A stretch of 50,583 nucleotides of DNA, from positions 1 through 50,583 of the forward strand of contig JALETQ010000023.1 of NCBI GenBank assembly GCA_022781445.1. The letters run 5' to 3'. Under the pieces are notes generated by a model. It had not been told where the DNA came from. It saw only the letters and a list, made by a program, of their open reading frames with translations, and ran no database searches. Shown in pieces: positions 7,899 to 17,865 of this stretch; position 1 is the first letter of the stretch, and each line of letters begins with the position of its first letter. The position numbers and the translations under genes are program-made. This DNA comes from Prevotella sp. Its GTDB lineage: Bacteria; Bacteroidota; Bacteroidia; Bacteroidales; Bacteroidaceae.

Positions 7899-10800
7899 TT
7901 ATTCGACCTCCAAGACCTTTGCCTTTGCCCTTGCCGAAAATTCGGGAGCGTAGGCACATTGTATCACGCAGGTACCTGTTTCGTATGTTCCAACACGGTC
8001 AACGACATATTCCGTTTCAATGATATGTGTGCCTTTTGCGAGTTTGTCGATGTAATAGTTCGTCGAAAAGTCTTTGGGCGTGATGTAATAGCCATTTTTA
8101 TATCCACTCAACTGGTTCACAGGTTCGAGACACGCTGCACGTTTGTCGATAATCTGAACGAAGTCATAGTCTCTATCAGCTTTAACGGTCAACCTAATTT
8201 TCACGCGGTCGCCCACACTGTACTTTTTCTTTGCATTCAGAATTTCGCGAGTGATCACCATTCCCGTTCCACTTTCACCGATATCTGATGCTTTTTGCAT
8301 GAACCGGGCATACACAGCTCCCCATGAAGTATCAGGGGATGATTTCTCAATCGACAGCGTATGGGCATCATTTTGAGGCATGGTAGTCTTGGTGTAACCC
8401 AAACCAGCCGTGGCCTTCGATCTGTCAATGATTTTTCCGTCAACCTTCAAAACATCATCATTTGTCGATTCAAGCCTATCCATATCGCCATCAAGGAACG
8501 CATAAATGGCATTCACACTGTTGATGGGTGTTGCCCATCGCTGGGTACGTTTTTCCTGTAAGAGCCATCTTTTCATTTCGTCGATGACCTGTTTCTCTTC
8601 GGGTTTCAACTCTTTGAAGGCTTCGATGGCAGCCACTTGTGTCGGTATGCGGTAGTCGAACCAGCTGAAGAAGGCTGTCGGAGTGTCGAAATAGCGGCCC
8701 ATTTCCTTGGTCGACACGGTATATTCTTCAATGCTCTTGAGGAACTCTGCCGCTTTTGCCGTTTTGCCTTCCTTGGCAAGAATCAATGCGGTGTTGGCTT
8801 TGCCGTAGATGGTCATGTCCTTTGTTCTTTGCGAAAGGATGTTCACCATGTATGCTTTGGCCGCTTCAACATCGGCTGAGAGGTTTCTTCCGTCAATGGC
8901 AGACAGGTAGAGTATCCGGACGGCAGTTTCACTCGGTCTGACGTTTTTGTTGCCTTTACGGACGGCTTCTTTCATTTCCTGATGCTCCTCGACGAGGTAC
9001 TTGCCCATGAACCTGAAAGCCTTGTCGAGCATTTTTGTGGTTTCTTGTTGGACTTCTCCTGTCATTTTGTTGAGTCTTACCATCATTTCAGATACGGCTG
9101 TAGTCATATAAATGCTGCCTCTCATGCCTTTCCACCAGCTCCACGAACCATCGCTGTTCTGTAGTTCGTTGAGCTTGTTCAAGGCTGTCGACAGGCGCAT
9201 CTCCACCGTTGTCTCGTCGAAGAATTTATAGAGGCTGCGTTTCTGGGCCGCTTCGTCATCGTCATCTGCCACCCAAGGTGTTTCGTTGAGCAAGAACTGT
9301 TTGAGTTCTTGGTTCTTCTCCAAAGCACTCATCAGGCTTGTTTCCTTGCCTTCTTCCTCACGCCATTGTGCGATAGTGGCTTTGATGGATGGATTTTTCC
9401 TCAGCATTTTGCTCGCCAACGCATTAACATAGTAGGCCACAGCCTGCTCGATGGCGTTGTCTGCATCAGCCACCGCATAGGTCGGGAGTGCCTGAATCAT
9501 GAGCCAAGCCGGGTTGCTTGTATATTCGATGGTGAGTTTGTTGTTCTCTCCTTTGACGGCAAAGAGTCTGCTGATGTCTATGTTTTCCCATCCCGGCCGG
9601 TGCAGGGTAAACGAATAGGTGTTGGTCACCATTTCCTTGTCGGGCAGAACCGGCAGGTAATGTTGTTCGCCGTCACTGAAGTTCTTGCCTTCCGCCGTGA
9701 TGCGGCATATATATAATGGTGTGTCGGTTTCGGGTGTGAAGTCAAATGTAACCTGTCCCGTTCCGCCGGCCTCAGTATTGAATCTGACGGCTTTTCTTAC
9801 CACGGTCTTCTCCGTTTCGGGATCTATCAATTCCATGACTGCCGTGCCGCTCACCTTTTTCTCGGATGTGTTGAATATCTTGGCGGCAATCGTTGCCTTG
9901 TCGCCTTGTCGCAAGAAGCGTGGCATGTTGGGTTGAATCATCACTTCTTTCTTGGCAATGGCCTCGCTCTTGAGTGTGCCATAGTTGATTTGTCGGTCAT
10001 GGGCAATACCCATGAACTGCCATGTGGTGATGCTTTCGGGGAGTCTGAATTTCAACGACACTTCTCCTTTGCCGTCAGTTACCAGTGCCGGGAAGAAAAA
10101 TGCCGTTTCGTTGAGGTTTTCTCTCAGCTGTTGTTGGTCTTGTGATGACTGCTGTTGCTTTTGTTCTTCGTCGGGAGATGGGATGACGGTATCGGTCATG
10201 GCTGTTTTGGATCTGGCTACAACGGTTTCACTCAAGTTTCTGTCTGCCTCTTTTAACACCTCATCTTTTTTGATGACAGGTGCCGTGAGTCTTCTTGGTC
10301 CCGAGTCCATCACCATAAGATTGGCTCTTGTTCCCACGAACTGATCGAAGGTATTGAAGAAGTAGAGATCCGACATGAATGAACTGAAGACGAGATTTCT
10401 GGGATCGAGGTATTTGATTCTTGCCTCTTCCACAATGGTCAGCGGATTGCTGTCAGTGCCTGTCCATCCTCCATAGGGGAGCGACGGGTTCAACGACAGG
10501 TTGAAGTGCCAGTCGTGTGGAGCTATTTGGTTGAGTGATTGGTCAAAGAGCACCGCCATCAACTGTGCGTCGACTGCACGTCCGTCCGGCTTTCTCACGG
10601 TCAGTGTCCATTCCTCGTCCTGTCCCGGTTTCAGTTTGTCTCTGAAAGTCTTCCATGTCAGCATCAGTCGCTTGTCGGGCATGGGTTTGGCTATCTGCAC
10701 GGAATGACGATAAATCACACCATCTTTCACCCACGCATAGGTGAGGAGGACTCCGTCACCATACGAATCCTTGTAAGACATCTTTCTCGTGTGGATAGAG

Positions 10801-13445
10801 TTATTGAGTTTCAAGCTGCCGCTCTCGAGTACTTTGTCTTCAGCGATGACACTGTAGAACACGTGTGTTTCCGGGTCGGAAGTGCCTACCTGTATGCAAA
10901 CCGGTCTGCCATCTCTCGGGAATACATCGGCGGTGGCGTAAAACCAGTCATGGGTCTTCACACAAGGTTTCTTGTCATTGATGTCAAAAAGAATGAACTC
11001 TTGTTCCAACGTATCTTGTTCACAAATGGCTTTGAGCTTATGTTTGCCCGATTTGAGCGAATTTCGGAGAGCTTCGGGCCAGTTCGTCGGCACGTTGGCT
11101 TGGGCTTGGAATGACTGGATGTTGCCGTCGACTTCAAATTTCACGATACCGTCGATATTCTTGCCGGCAGCATTTTTCCTTTCGAAAACAATGGTTTTCA
11201 AGCTGTCGCGTTCCGTTTTTTCGGGCAGGCTGCAGGCAAATGCCGTCGGCTTGGTGCCCAGTGGCAGACTGAGACGACCTTCACGGGTTTCACCACCGAC
11301 ATCGGTGACACGCACCTCGGCATTGATACGGTAGAAATGCGGCTTGCGATAATAATCATCCTCGACCTCGTCAGCGTCGGGCAGTATCATCGGCATTTCG
11401 ATTTCGAAACTTCCTTCGGCATCGGTGACGGCTTCGCCGCTCATAAGTTCTTCGTCGTCGGCGTGTCCACGGTTGTAACGCCACCACCAAAACACTTCGT
11501 TGCGTGTCACGGTGTAGGCCACTTTGGCTCCTTGCACCGGAACGCCCGAATAAGTTTTTGCCTTGCCTTTCACCACAACGGTATCACCGACTTGGTAGCG
11601 TTCGTTCACTTCGGGCAGCTCAACGGCAAAGGTCGGTCGTTTGTATTCTTCAACCCGGAAGGCGGTGCTGCCGTAGTTTTCGGCTCTCAGGGTAAACTGC
11701 CCGGTAAGTCCTCCTTCAGGAAGTTTGAACCGGCAGGCTGCCGAGCCATAGTCATCGGTCGTGATTTCTTCGTTGCCTACGAGTTTGTAGTTGGCATCGC
11801 GTAGTTCAATTTTAACTTGTTTACCCTTTATACTCTGAGCCTTGTGGTCTGGCGTTCGATTGTAAAGCACGAACGAAACTTCCACATTCTGCCCCGGTCG
11901 GTAGAGTGCCCGGTCGGTAAACAGCTGTCCGACGATGACATCGTTTTTGTTTTTATAGAAAGAGAAATAATTATAATTGTTTACCGTCGGGTGGTATGTG
12001 TCGCGTTTGGTGGAGGGCCAAACACTCTCGGGGGCACGCTTGTCGAACAGGTAGGTATATTCGCCTTTGTCGTCCATGACGATGGTTTGTGTCTTCACCT
12101 CATCATTACTCGTGAAGCTGTTGTCCCATTTCAGGCGCAAGGAAGCACCTTTGACGGGTTGTCCCGTTGCGGCATTGACCACGGCATAGCGTATGCGATT
12201 GCCCGGTAGAGGCTCGCTGATGACACGCAGGTTGCTCACGTATATCAGGTCGCGTGTCGTTCTGATGTCTTTATTATCGGTCGAAAACTCCAAGAGATAG
12301 ATGCCTTCCGGTAGTCCGGCAATCTCGAAAGAGTCTTTGGACAGTTTGTATTCGGGCAGTCCTACATACCGTTTGGTCTGTGAGATGGACTTCATCGGCA
12401 TGGCTTTCTTTTTCAGTGCGGCAAATTCATGGTCGTCATAGAGGTCATACTCACGGCTGCCGTCCACGCCTATGGGTGTGATTCGCATGGTCAGTTCGCC
12501 GATGTTTCTGATTTGGTTGATGACGATGGTTTGCTTGGTGTCGGGCAATATCATGCTGTTTTCCATGACCATGTCGAACGAAGGTTGCGTCAGCTCTTTC
12601 AAGGCGTTGCGCAGTTTGTTCATGCCTTGCCATTCACCCCACTTCGACAAAGCCCGATTGATGTAATTGACTTTTTCCTCTACACTCACGTCGGATGCTT
12701 CTTCCATGAATTCATAGCGTGTGGTGGCAACTTCACCGGCAATGGGTATGTCGCCATAAACGGTGAGCAGCGAGTCGAGCTGGCGGACACACAACGATTT
12801 GCAGAGTTTCTTTTCGTCGGCATTCTGACGATTCTTGATGAGATAGAGCGAAGAAAGACAGGCTGCCGTCCTCAGTTTGGACGTGTTGTAATAGGCACTC
12901 ATGGTTTTGTAGTCGCCTGTTTCAAAACCGATGACGTGCAAGAGATCGTTGTCAAACCATTTGCTGTCGATTTGGGTTTCGACAAAAGGCCTGTAGTCTG
13001 TTGCCTTGCATGCCGCCAGTTGCTCGGGGTGAGTCATGGCAAGCTTGAAGTATTCTCTGGCTTGTCGTTGGTTTTCTCCGTCAGGGTCTTCCACATTCAT
13101 TTTGATTTTTCCCAATACGGTTTCGTAAACGGCAGCCAAGACATGGTCGGATTTGCGCAAGTTGATTTCCTTTTGCTCCAGCTTTTTTATTTCCGTTTCG
13201 AGCGAATCCGGTGTGACAAGTACCGTGACATCCATTCTGGTCAGTTCGGCCTTGAGCAAATGACCGTATTGCTTTTCGGCGGTTGCCTTGACAATGATTC
13301 TGTCAAGAACGCTCTTTTGTGATTGGGGCAGATCCTTTCGGGCAGCCTCCTCATATAGTTTCCACAAGGAATTGTAACTGTCTGCAAATGTAAACATCGG
13401 GATGAAAATGAAAAGGAAGGTGAAGAAGAACCATTGTTTTCTCAT
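7899..13445 (-). CDS. Large alpha-2-macroglobulin-like surface protein (thioester motif absent)
   Basis: A 1848-residue exported protein. Residues 1-22 form a signal peptide (WFFFTFLFIFIPMFTFA, SPase I type, no lipobox). Repeated MG beta-sandwich domains follow, including YVSNLRVISEP, LFTDRALYRPGQNVEVSFVL and GKPKTYSGVPVQGAKV-like segments. A Glu/Gln/Ser-rich linker precedes the A2M core NETAFFFPALVTDGKGEVSL (near residue 1105) and the MPRFLRQGD segment. A helical thioester-type domain comes after that. Where classical members have GCxEQ, this protein reads DADNAIEQ (near 1329), so the Cys is missing and no thioester can form. Homologues are thought to trap or block proteases in the envelope; the substrate here is unknown. 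It has its own promoter. Confidence 0.9.
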   Translation of the reverse strand: MRKQWFFFTFLFIFIPMFTFADSYNSLWKLYEEAARKDLPQSQKSVLDRIIVKATAEKQYGHLLKAELTRMDVTVLVTPDSLETEIKKLEQKEINLRKSDHVLAAVYETVLGKIKMNVEDPDGENQRQAREYFKLAMTHPEQLAACKATDYRPFVETQIDSKWFDNDLLHVIGFETGDYKTMSAYYNTSKLRTAACLSSLYLIKNRQNADEKKLCKSLCVRQLDSLLTVYGDIPIAGEVATTRYEFMEEASDVSVEEKVNYINRALSKWGEWQGMNKLRNALKELTQPSFDMVMENSMILPDTKQTIVINQIRNIGELTMRITPIGVDGSREYDLYDDHEFAALKKKAMPMKSISQTKRYVGLPEYKLSKDSFEIAGLPEGIYLLEFSTDNKDIRTTRDLIYVSNLRVISEPLPGNRIRYAVVNAATGQPVKGASLRLKWDNSFTSNDEVKTQTIVMDDKGEYTYLFDKRAPESVWPSTKRDTYHPTVNNYNYFSFYKNKNDVIVGQLFTDRALYRPGQNVEVSFVLYNRTPDHKAQSIKGKQVKIELRDANYKLVGNEEITTDDYGSAACRFKLPEGGLTGQFTLRAENYGSTAFRVEEYKRPTFAVELPEVNERYQVGDTVVVKGKAKTYSGVPVQGAKVAYTVTRNEVFWWWRYNRGHADDEELMSGEAVTDAEGSFEIEMPMILPDADEVEDDYYRKPHFYRINAEVRVTDVGGETREGRLSLPLGTKPTAFACSLPEKTERDSLKTIVFERKNAAGKNIDGIVKFEVDGNIQSFQAQANVPTNWPEALRNSLKSGKHKLKAICEQDTLEQEFILFDINDKKPCVKTHDWFYATADVFPRDGRPVCIQVGTSDPETHVFYSVIAEDKVLESGSLKLNNSIHTRKMSYKDSYGDGVLLTYAWVKDGVIYRHSVQIAKPMPDKRLMLTWKTFRDKLKPGQDEEWTLTVRKPDGRAVDAQLMAVLFDQSLNQIAPHDWHFNLSLNPSLPYGGWTGTDSNPLTIVEEARIKYLDPRNLVFSSFMSDLYFFNTFDQFVGTRANLMVMDSGPRRLTAPVIKKDEVLKEADRNLSETVVARSKTAMTDTVIPSPDEEQKQQQSSQDQQQLRENLNETAFFFPALVTDGKGEVSLKFRLPESITTWQFMGIAHDRQINYGTLKSEAIAKKEVMIQPNMPRFLRQGDKATIAAKIFNTSEKKVSGTAVMELIDPETEKTVVRKAVRFNTEAGGTGQVTFDFTPETDTPLYICRITAEGKNFSDGEQHYLPVLPDKEMVTNTYSFTLHRPGWENIDISRLFAVKGENNKLTIEYTSNPAWLMIQALPTYAVADADNAIEQAVAYYVNALASKMLRKNPSIKATIAQWREEEGKETSLMSALEKNQELKQFLLNETPWVADDDDEAAQKRSLYKFFDETTVEMRLSTALNKLNELQNSDGSWSWWKGMRGSIYMTTAVSEMMVRLNKMTGEVQQETTKMLDKAFRFMGKYLVEEHQEMKEAVRKGNKNVRPSETAVRILYLSAIDGRNLSADVEAAKAYMVNILSQRTKDMTIYGKANTALILAKEGKTAKAAEFLKSIEEYTVSTKEMGRYFDTPTAFFSWFDYRIPTQVAAIEAFKELKPEEKQVIDEMKRWLLQEKRTQRWATPINSVNAIYAFLDGDMDRLESTNDDVLKVDGKIIDRSKATAGLGYTKTTMPQNDAHTLSIEKSSPDTSWGAVYARFMQKASDIGESGTGMVITREILNAKKKYSVGDRVKIRLTVKADRDYDFVQIIDKRAACLEPVNQLSGYKNGYYITPKDFSTNYYIDKLAKGTHIIETEYVVDRVGTYETGTCVIQCAYAPEFSARAKAKVLEVE

Positions 13446-13476
13446 GTCGGCTTAATATAAGAGGGTTATTACATTG

Positions 13477-13508
13477 CAAAGATAACCAAAATGTCGGGAA
13501 GTACAAAA
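13477..13508 (-). promoter_or_regulatory. Promoter for the A2M-like gene
   Basis: Minus strand: TTTTG (13508-13504), 19 bp, then TATCTTTG (13484-13477). This is a full Bacteroidetes promoter match about 30 bp upstream of the A2M start codon, giving a short leader. Confidence 0.75.
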
Positions 13509-13821
13509 GAAAAGACTGCGTTTTTGCAACGTGTGTCTGTACGTGTTTTGGCACGATCTCTTTGAGTAAGAACAATGATGACATGTCAGTTTTGAATACT
13601 CTCTTCCCTGATAATGAGGAATCTATGGATTGTCGATGCAGCCATACGGAGGTGGTCGGCGCATGTGAATGAACGTCTTGAATCAAGTCCTCTCAATTCT
13701 GTATTTCTTTTGCTTTTCTTTTACGGGTAATGTCTGGTCCGCTTCCGGCTTTTCTCCGGTCCTGGCTGTAAGTTTCTTCGGCCACAATCTCTCGCATTGA
13801 AGACTTCCGATTTGCCTTCGG

Positions 13822-13844
13822 TTCAACCCCAACCGGTCATCATC
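13822..13844 (+). repeat. Dispersed intergenic motif, copy 1
   Basis: Reads TTCAACCCCAACCGGTCATC, a copy of the recurrent core AACCSnAAnCGGTCATnA. It lies 28 bp before 22-bp cassette A in the 0.9-kb gap between the A2M gene and the subtilase gene. Apart from these repeats and the two flanking promoters, I see nothing in this gap. Confidence 0.6.
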
Positions 13845-13872
13845 GTCCGGGCGATTCTGCCGTCCGATTTTC

Positions 13873-13960
13873 AAAAGGGCACGAATCACCTTGCAAAAGG
13901 GGCGGTATTAAAGGGTAAAAGGGCCGGTTTCGAAAACCAAAAGGGCTTGTTTTGCAAGAC
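13873..13960 (+). repeat. 22-bp phased cassette A (four units)
   Basis: Units start at 13873, 13895, 13917 and 13939, an exact 22-bp pitch. They begin AAAAGGGCACG, AAAAGGGGCGG, AAAAGGGCCGG and AAAAGGGCTTG; the fourth continues TTTTGC. Neighbouring 22-bp windows on both sides lack the core, so there are four units only. It lies between the divergent A2M and subtilase genes, about 430 bp upstream of the A2M start. Confidence 0.8.
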
Positions 13961-14285
13961 AGCCGTTCGGCGGTGGGTTTGCAGCCGTGCATGGACGGGC
14001 GGTTTTTAGTGGAAGGACGGGAGAGCGGATGGGCATGGGCTGTGGATGGTTCTATCCGAATTGGCTCTCAGATTCCGGGTCGGCTTGGTTTGATTGTCGA
14101 GATCCGGACTGTCGATTGATGGCAGGCGTAACGGTCAACGGAAAAACACATCGACAGTCAAGCTGCCGGTAAGCGGACGAAACCGGCCGGAAAGTGCGAT
14201 GAACGGTTGTCATCCCCAACATAACGGCGTGACGGATGATTAGGGTTCAACGGCTGAAGAAGCGGCAAATCCGGAAAAAATGTCG

Positions 14286-14293
14286 TAACTTTG
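14286..14293 (+). promoter_or_regulatory. Promoter -7 element for the subtilase gene
   Basis: TAACTTTG matches TAnnTTTG and lies 46 bp upstream of the ATG at 14340. A -33 TTG box at the standard distance is not obvious. Confidence 0.55.
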
Positions 14294-14339
14294 CATCACG
14301 ATACATTCGTAATATCCATTTTAATTCAAACCTGAATCA

Positions 14340-15755
14340 ATGAAAAGAAACCTTTACTTCAAATGGCTTTTCGCATCGGCACTCCTTTGTATGGGTGTCG
14401 GAAGCGTGACGGCGGGGGGCAAAAAAACGGCCTGCCCCGAAGCCAAAAATTATCTTTACAGAATTACGCTGGCCGATAAAGACGGCACGCCTTTCAAAAT
14501 CGGCAAACCCGAAAAATATCTTTCAGTCAAAGCCATCGAACGAAGGAAAAGACAAGGCTTGGCTGTCGATTCCACCGACCTGCCTCTGTCGCCCAAGTAC
14601 GTCAAGGCGATTGCCAAGGCCGGACATCGCATCGTGGGGCAGAGCAAGTGGAACAACACCCTGCTGATACAGGGTGCCGACTCGGCGAAGATGGAGGGCT
14701 TGATCAGTCTTCCTTTCGTGAAAGAGGTGAAAAAAGTGTGGCGTTCGCCCGATTCTATTGCCGTTCAGGAGCGTGAGAGTTATGCTTCCGAGCTGGTGTT
14801 GCCCAAGAGCGACAAGGCTGCAAGCCACTACGGAGTCGCCGATTATCAGATTGGGCTGCTCAACGGCAAGCCGCTTCATGATGCCGGCTTCCGCGGACAG
14901 GGCATCACGATAGCCGTTTTTGACGGCGGATTCATGAATGTCGACAAGATTCCGGCTTTCCAGAACGTGCGTATTCTCGGAACGCGCGATTTCGTCTATC
15001 CGCGTTGTGCAGATGTTTTTACGCAGCCCGACCACGGCACGGCGGTTCTGTCGTGCATCGCCACCAACCAGCCCGGCATGTATGTGGGTACGGCTCCCGA
15101 AGCCGAATTCTGGCTCATGCGATGTGAAGACGTGCAGATAGAGAGCCTTGCAGAGGAAGATTTCTGGACAATGGCAGCCGAGTTTGCCGACTCCGTAGGT
15201 GTGGATCTCATCAGTTCATCGCTGGGTTACACCACGTTCGACGACCCCTCGATGAACCATCGTTATGCCGAACAGAACGGACGCGTGGCACTCAACTCGC
15301 GCACGGCATCGAAACTGGCATCCAAGGGTATCGTCCTTGTCAACAGTGCCGGCAATCTCGGCATGGGTACATGGAAGAAAATCAACTTCCCCTCCGATGC
15401 TTTCGACATCCTTTCGGTGGGTGCTCTCTCACCCGACAAGGTCAATGCGCGATTCAGTTCCATTGGCCCGACCGATGACGGACGCATCAAGCCCGACGTG
15501 ATGTCGCTCGGCAATCCCGGCCAGACCATCGACGGCAGCGGCAAAATAGCCGGTATCAACGGCACATCGTTCGCCTGCCCGATTCTCGCGGGAATGGTGG
15601 CGTGTCTCCGTCAGGCCCTTCCCGACCTGCCGGCAAAGGACATCGTCGAACTGGTAAGACGCGCCGGCGACAACTATTCCACCCCCAACAACATTTTCGG
15701 ATACGGCATTCCCGATTTTTACAAGGCCTATCAACTCGGTCTGGGCGGGAGATGA
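14340..15755 (+). CDS. Secreted S8 family serine peptidase (subtilase)
   Basis: A 471-residue subtilisin-like protease with an N-terminal signal peptide (WLFASALLCMGVGSVTAG) and a prodomain-like region to about residue 165. The catalytic triad is intact: D195 in IAVFDGGF, H232 in PDHGTAVLS and S410 in INGTSFACPILAGM, with the oxyanion Asn at N339 in NSAGN. It ends soon after the peptidase domain, with no recognisable T9SS C-terminal sorting domain, so export by Sec alone to the periplasm or outer membrane is more likely. It is monocistronic: promoter element upstream, terminator downstream. Substrate unknown. Confidence 0.92.
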   Translation: MKRNLYFKWLFASALLCMGVGSVTAGGKKTACPEAKNYLYRITLADKDGTPFKIGKPEKYLSVKAIERRKRQGLAVDSTDLPLSPKYVKAIAKAGHRIVGQSKWNNTLLIQGADSAKMEGLISLPFVKEVKKVWRSPDSIAVQERESYASELVLPKSDKAASHYGVADYQIGLLNGKPLHDAGFRGQGITIAVFDGGFMNVDKIPAFQNVRILGTRDFVYPRCADVFTQPDHGTAVLSCIATNQPGMYVGTAPEAEFWLMRCEDVQIESLAEEDFWTMAAEFADSVGVDLISSSLGYTTFDDPSMNHRYAEQNGRVALNSRTASKLASKGIVLVNSAGNLGMGTWKKINFPSDAFDILSVGALSPDKVNARFSSIGPTDDGRIKPDVMSLGNPGQTIDGSGKIAGINGTSFACPILAGMVACLRQALPDLPAKDIVELVRRAGDNYSTPNNIFGYGIPDFYKAYQLGLGGR

Positions 15756-15848
15756 AACCGAGATATGACCCTTGCCGAGATGTAAGGCAATCGGATTGTT
15801 AGACACACACCTGTGTGACGATCGACCGGCTGCCGTGTATCAAGCATC

Positions 15849-15907
15849 CATCCCGAAAACTTCCGCCCATCTGTTTGATGAGACCGAAGTTTTCGGGATG
15901 TTTTTTT
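15849..15907 (+). terminator. Rho-independent terminator of the subtilase gene
   Basis: A 15-bp perfect stem (15849-15863 with 15886-15900) with a 22-nt loop is followed by seven T (15901-15907). It lies 94 bp after the subtilase stop. Confidence 0.88.
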
Positions 15908-16010
15908 ATTCCCAATCGGGTCTGAAAGCCCGTATAGGCTTTATGTATCAAGATTTTGTGTTACACCTTTCCGCCTTGTAAAAGCAGGTATGGTGGGAAC
16001 ATAATGGTTG

Positions 16011-16703
16011 TCACTCGGCAGCAGCCTTGCGGTATTGTTCGAGCAACCACTCGCGTTGTTGTTCAATGGTCATGTGGCTGTTATCGAGTTCGACGGCATC
16101 GTCGGCTTTGCGTAGGGGCGATACCTCCCGGTGACTGTCCATGTAATCGCGTTCCATGACGTTACGAAGAATGGTTTCGTAGTCGGCTTCCATGCCTTTC
16201 TCTTTCAATTCAAGATAACGTCTTTGGGCGCGTACTTCGGCATCGGCGGTGACAAACACCTTGAGCTCGGCATCGGGAAAGACCGTCGTTCCGATGTCCC
16301 TGCCGTCCATGACGATGCCTTTCTCCTTGCCCATGAGCTGTTGTTGTTTCACCAATGTGGTGCGCACGAAAGGCAGGGCGGCGATGATGCTCACCCGGGA
16401 AGACACTTCGAGGGTGCGGATGTCGTTTTCCACGCACACGTCGTTGAGGAAGGTTTCGGGCAAAGCCGTCTGCCCGTTGAGGCGGAAGCGGATGTGAATG
16501 TCGGACATTCGCCGTTCGAGAGCTTCGGCATCGAGGGTGTCGTCGCTGCCGAACATTCCTTGCCGCAGGGCAAAGAGGGTGACAGCACGATACATGGCTC
16601 CCGTGTCGACATAGATATATCCGATGGAACGTGCCAGATCTTTGGCCATTGTGCTTTTGCCGCACGACGAATGACCGTCGATGGCGATGGTGATTTTCTT
16701 CAT
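16011..16703 (-). CDS. cmk: Cytidylate kinase
   Basis: CMP/dCMP kinase phosphorylates CMP and dCMP with ATP in nucleotide salvage. The protein (230 aa from the chosen start) has the P-loop GHSSCGKST, the VDTGAMYRA motif that binds the monophosphate, [17 protein letters not shown] in the core and the [13 protein letters not shown] lid. I choose [10 protein letters not shown] (16703) as the start because the in-frame ATG 15 bp upstream adds residues not typical of the family; the longer form remains possible. It follows porQ in the same direction (62-77 bp gap), an arrangement seen in other Bacteroidetes. Confidence 0.93.
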   Translation of the reverse strand: MKKITIAIDGHSSCGKSTMAKDLARSIGYIYVDTGAMYRAVTLFALRQGMFGSDDTLDAEALERRMSDIHIRFRLNGQTALPETFLNDVCVENDIRTLEVSSRVSIIAALPFVRTTLVKQQQLMGKEKGIVMDGRDIGTTVFPDAELKVFVTADAEVRAQRRYLELKEKGMEADYETILRNVMERDYMDSHREVSPLRKADDAVELDNSHMTIEQQREWLLEQYRKAAAE

Positions 16704-16780
16704 GCCGGTGTATTTCAATGAGTTGAATGATGTGATTTGATTCCGGGATTGGTAACAACCATTTCCCGAAAAGCGGATTG

Positions 16781-17725
16781 TCAGAGAGCGAACGACAGGT
16801 TGGCGAGGATGGACGATGACGACACATGGTATTTGCCGTAAGCCAAACTGATCTTGAAACGTTCGAGTTGGAGTCCGGCTCCAAAGGAAATGCCGGCACC
16901 GTGGTTGCTCTCTCCGTCGCTGCTCTGTATCTTCATTTCCTTTGCCCGTCCGAAGTTATAGCCGGCGGCGATCCAGAAACTGTCGCCGAAAAGAAAGTCG
17001 ACGCCTGCCGAGAGATGCTCGATGAAAGGACGCTCCCAGCGTGTCAGGTCGGCAATCGTGGCCGACAGACGGAACGGAGCGTTGGCAAACCGCTTGCTGA
17101 CACCTGCCTGTAGCTCGAACGGAAGTTTCTCGTATTCGTCCTCATACGCCTTGATCTGTCCGCCGAGATTCTTGGCAACCATCGACAGCGACCACTCCCT
17201 TTCGGGATCGAAATAGTTAATGCCGAGGTCTACACCCATGCCGATCGAATGGTAACCGCCGATGGATGAGGAAATGAATTTGGCCGTGATACCGCCGGCG
17301 ATGCGCTCGGTGAGCATGTAGGAACAGTAAGCGGCGACGGCAAATTCGTTGGCGTAGAAGTCGCCTACGATCTGATTGTCGGCGGTGGTTTGCTTGATAT
17401 TGCCGTAGCTGATGAGCTGTGCCGATGCTGCCACCGAAACTTTCTCCTTGAAGATGCGGTTGAAGGAGGCACTGCCCACATACGTTCCTTCCATGTAGGT
17501 CATGTAATTGAGGCTGACGGTGCGGTCGGTCACGGACGACAGCAGGGCAGGATTGGAAAACATCAGCGACGCATCGTCCTCGATGACCGTGATGTTTTCA
17601 CCTCCCAATGCTGCCGAACGGGCACTCACGGGCAGCTTCAGGAAGGTGTATGCTTGTTGGCTTTCCTGTGCCGTAAGAGTCGTTACGGACAGCCACAGGA
17701 GGATGAAAGTCAAGTGATTTTTCAT
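16781..17725 (-). CDS. porQ: Type IX secretion system protein PorQ
   Basis: PorQ is an outer-membrane beta-barrel of the PorV/FadL-like group used by the type IX secretion system, thought to help hold or process secreted cargo at the attachment complex. The 314-residue protein has a signal peptide ([14 protein letters not shown]), the hallmark [17 protein letters not shown] near residue 27, and [11 protein letters not shown] shortly after. Repeating amphipathic strands follow, ending in an aromatic/hydrophobic final strand ([12 protein letters not shown]). It starts the porQ-cmk operon with a consensus promoter. No other T9SS gene is in the window. Confidence 0.88.
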   Translation of the reverse strand: MKNHLTFILLWLSVTTLTAQESQQAYTFLKLPVSARSAALGGENITVIEDDASLMFSNPALLSSVTDRTVSLNYMTYMEGTYVGSASFNRIFKEKVSVAASAQLISYGNIKQTTADNQIVGDFYANEFAVAAYCSYMLTERIAGGITAKFISSSIGGYHSIGMGVDLGINYFDPEREWSLSMVAKNLGGQIKAYEDEYEKLPFELQAGVSKRFANAPFRLSATIADLTRWERPFIEHLSAGVDFLFGDSFWIAAGYNFGRAKEMKIQSSDGESNHGAGISFGAGLQLERFKISLAYGKYHVSSSSILANLSFAL

Positions 17726-17747
17726 GCAAAATGATATATTTTATGGG

Positions 17748-17755
17748 CAAAGATA
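17748..17755 (-). promoter_or_regulatory. Promoter -7 element for porQ
   Basis: Minus strand TATCTTTG, 22 bp upstream of the porQ ATG, matches the consensus exactly. The -33 box is not clear. Confidence 0.6.
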
Positions 17756-17778
17756 CACCTTTTTTCAAATATCCGTGC

Positions 17779-17786
17779 TATATTTG
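17779..17786 (+). promoter_or_regulatory. Promoter -7 element for the tonB-like gene
   Basis: TATATTTG on the plus strand, about 80 bp before the ATG at 17866, matches TAnnTTTG. It is divergent from the porQ promoter. Confidence 0.45.
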
Positions 17787-17865
17787 TCCTTTGAAATAAT
17801 CTGCAAAGGCATAATTCATCGGTTGCAAACCTTTGCCGCGGCTCTTCGGAATATTTCTCTTCGAT

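Noticed and set aside
13873..13960. CRISPR array at the 22-bp cassettes
   Set aside because: Pitch is too short, units are degenerate, the variable part is about 6 bp and no cas genes are present.
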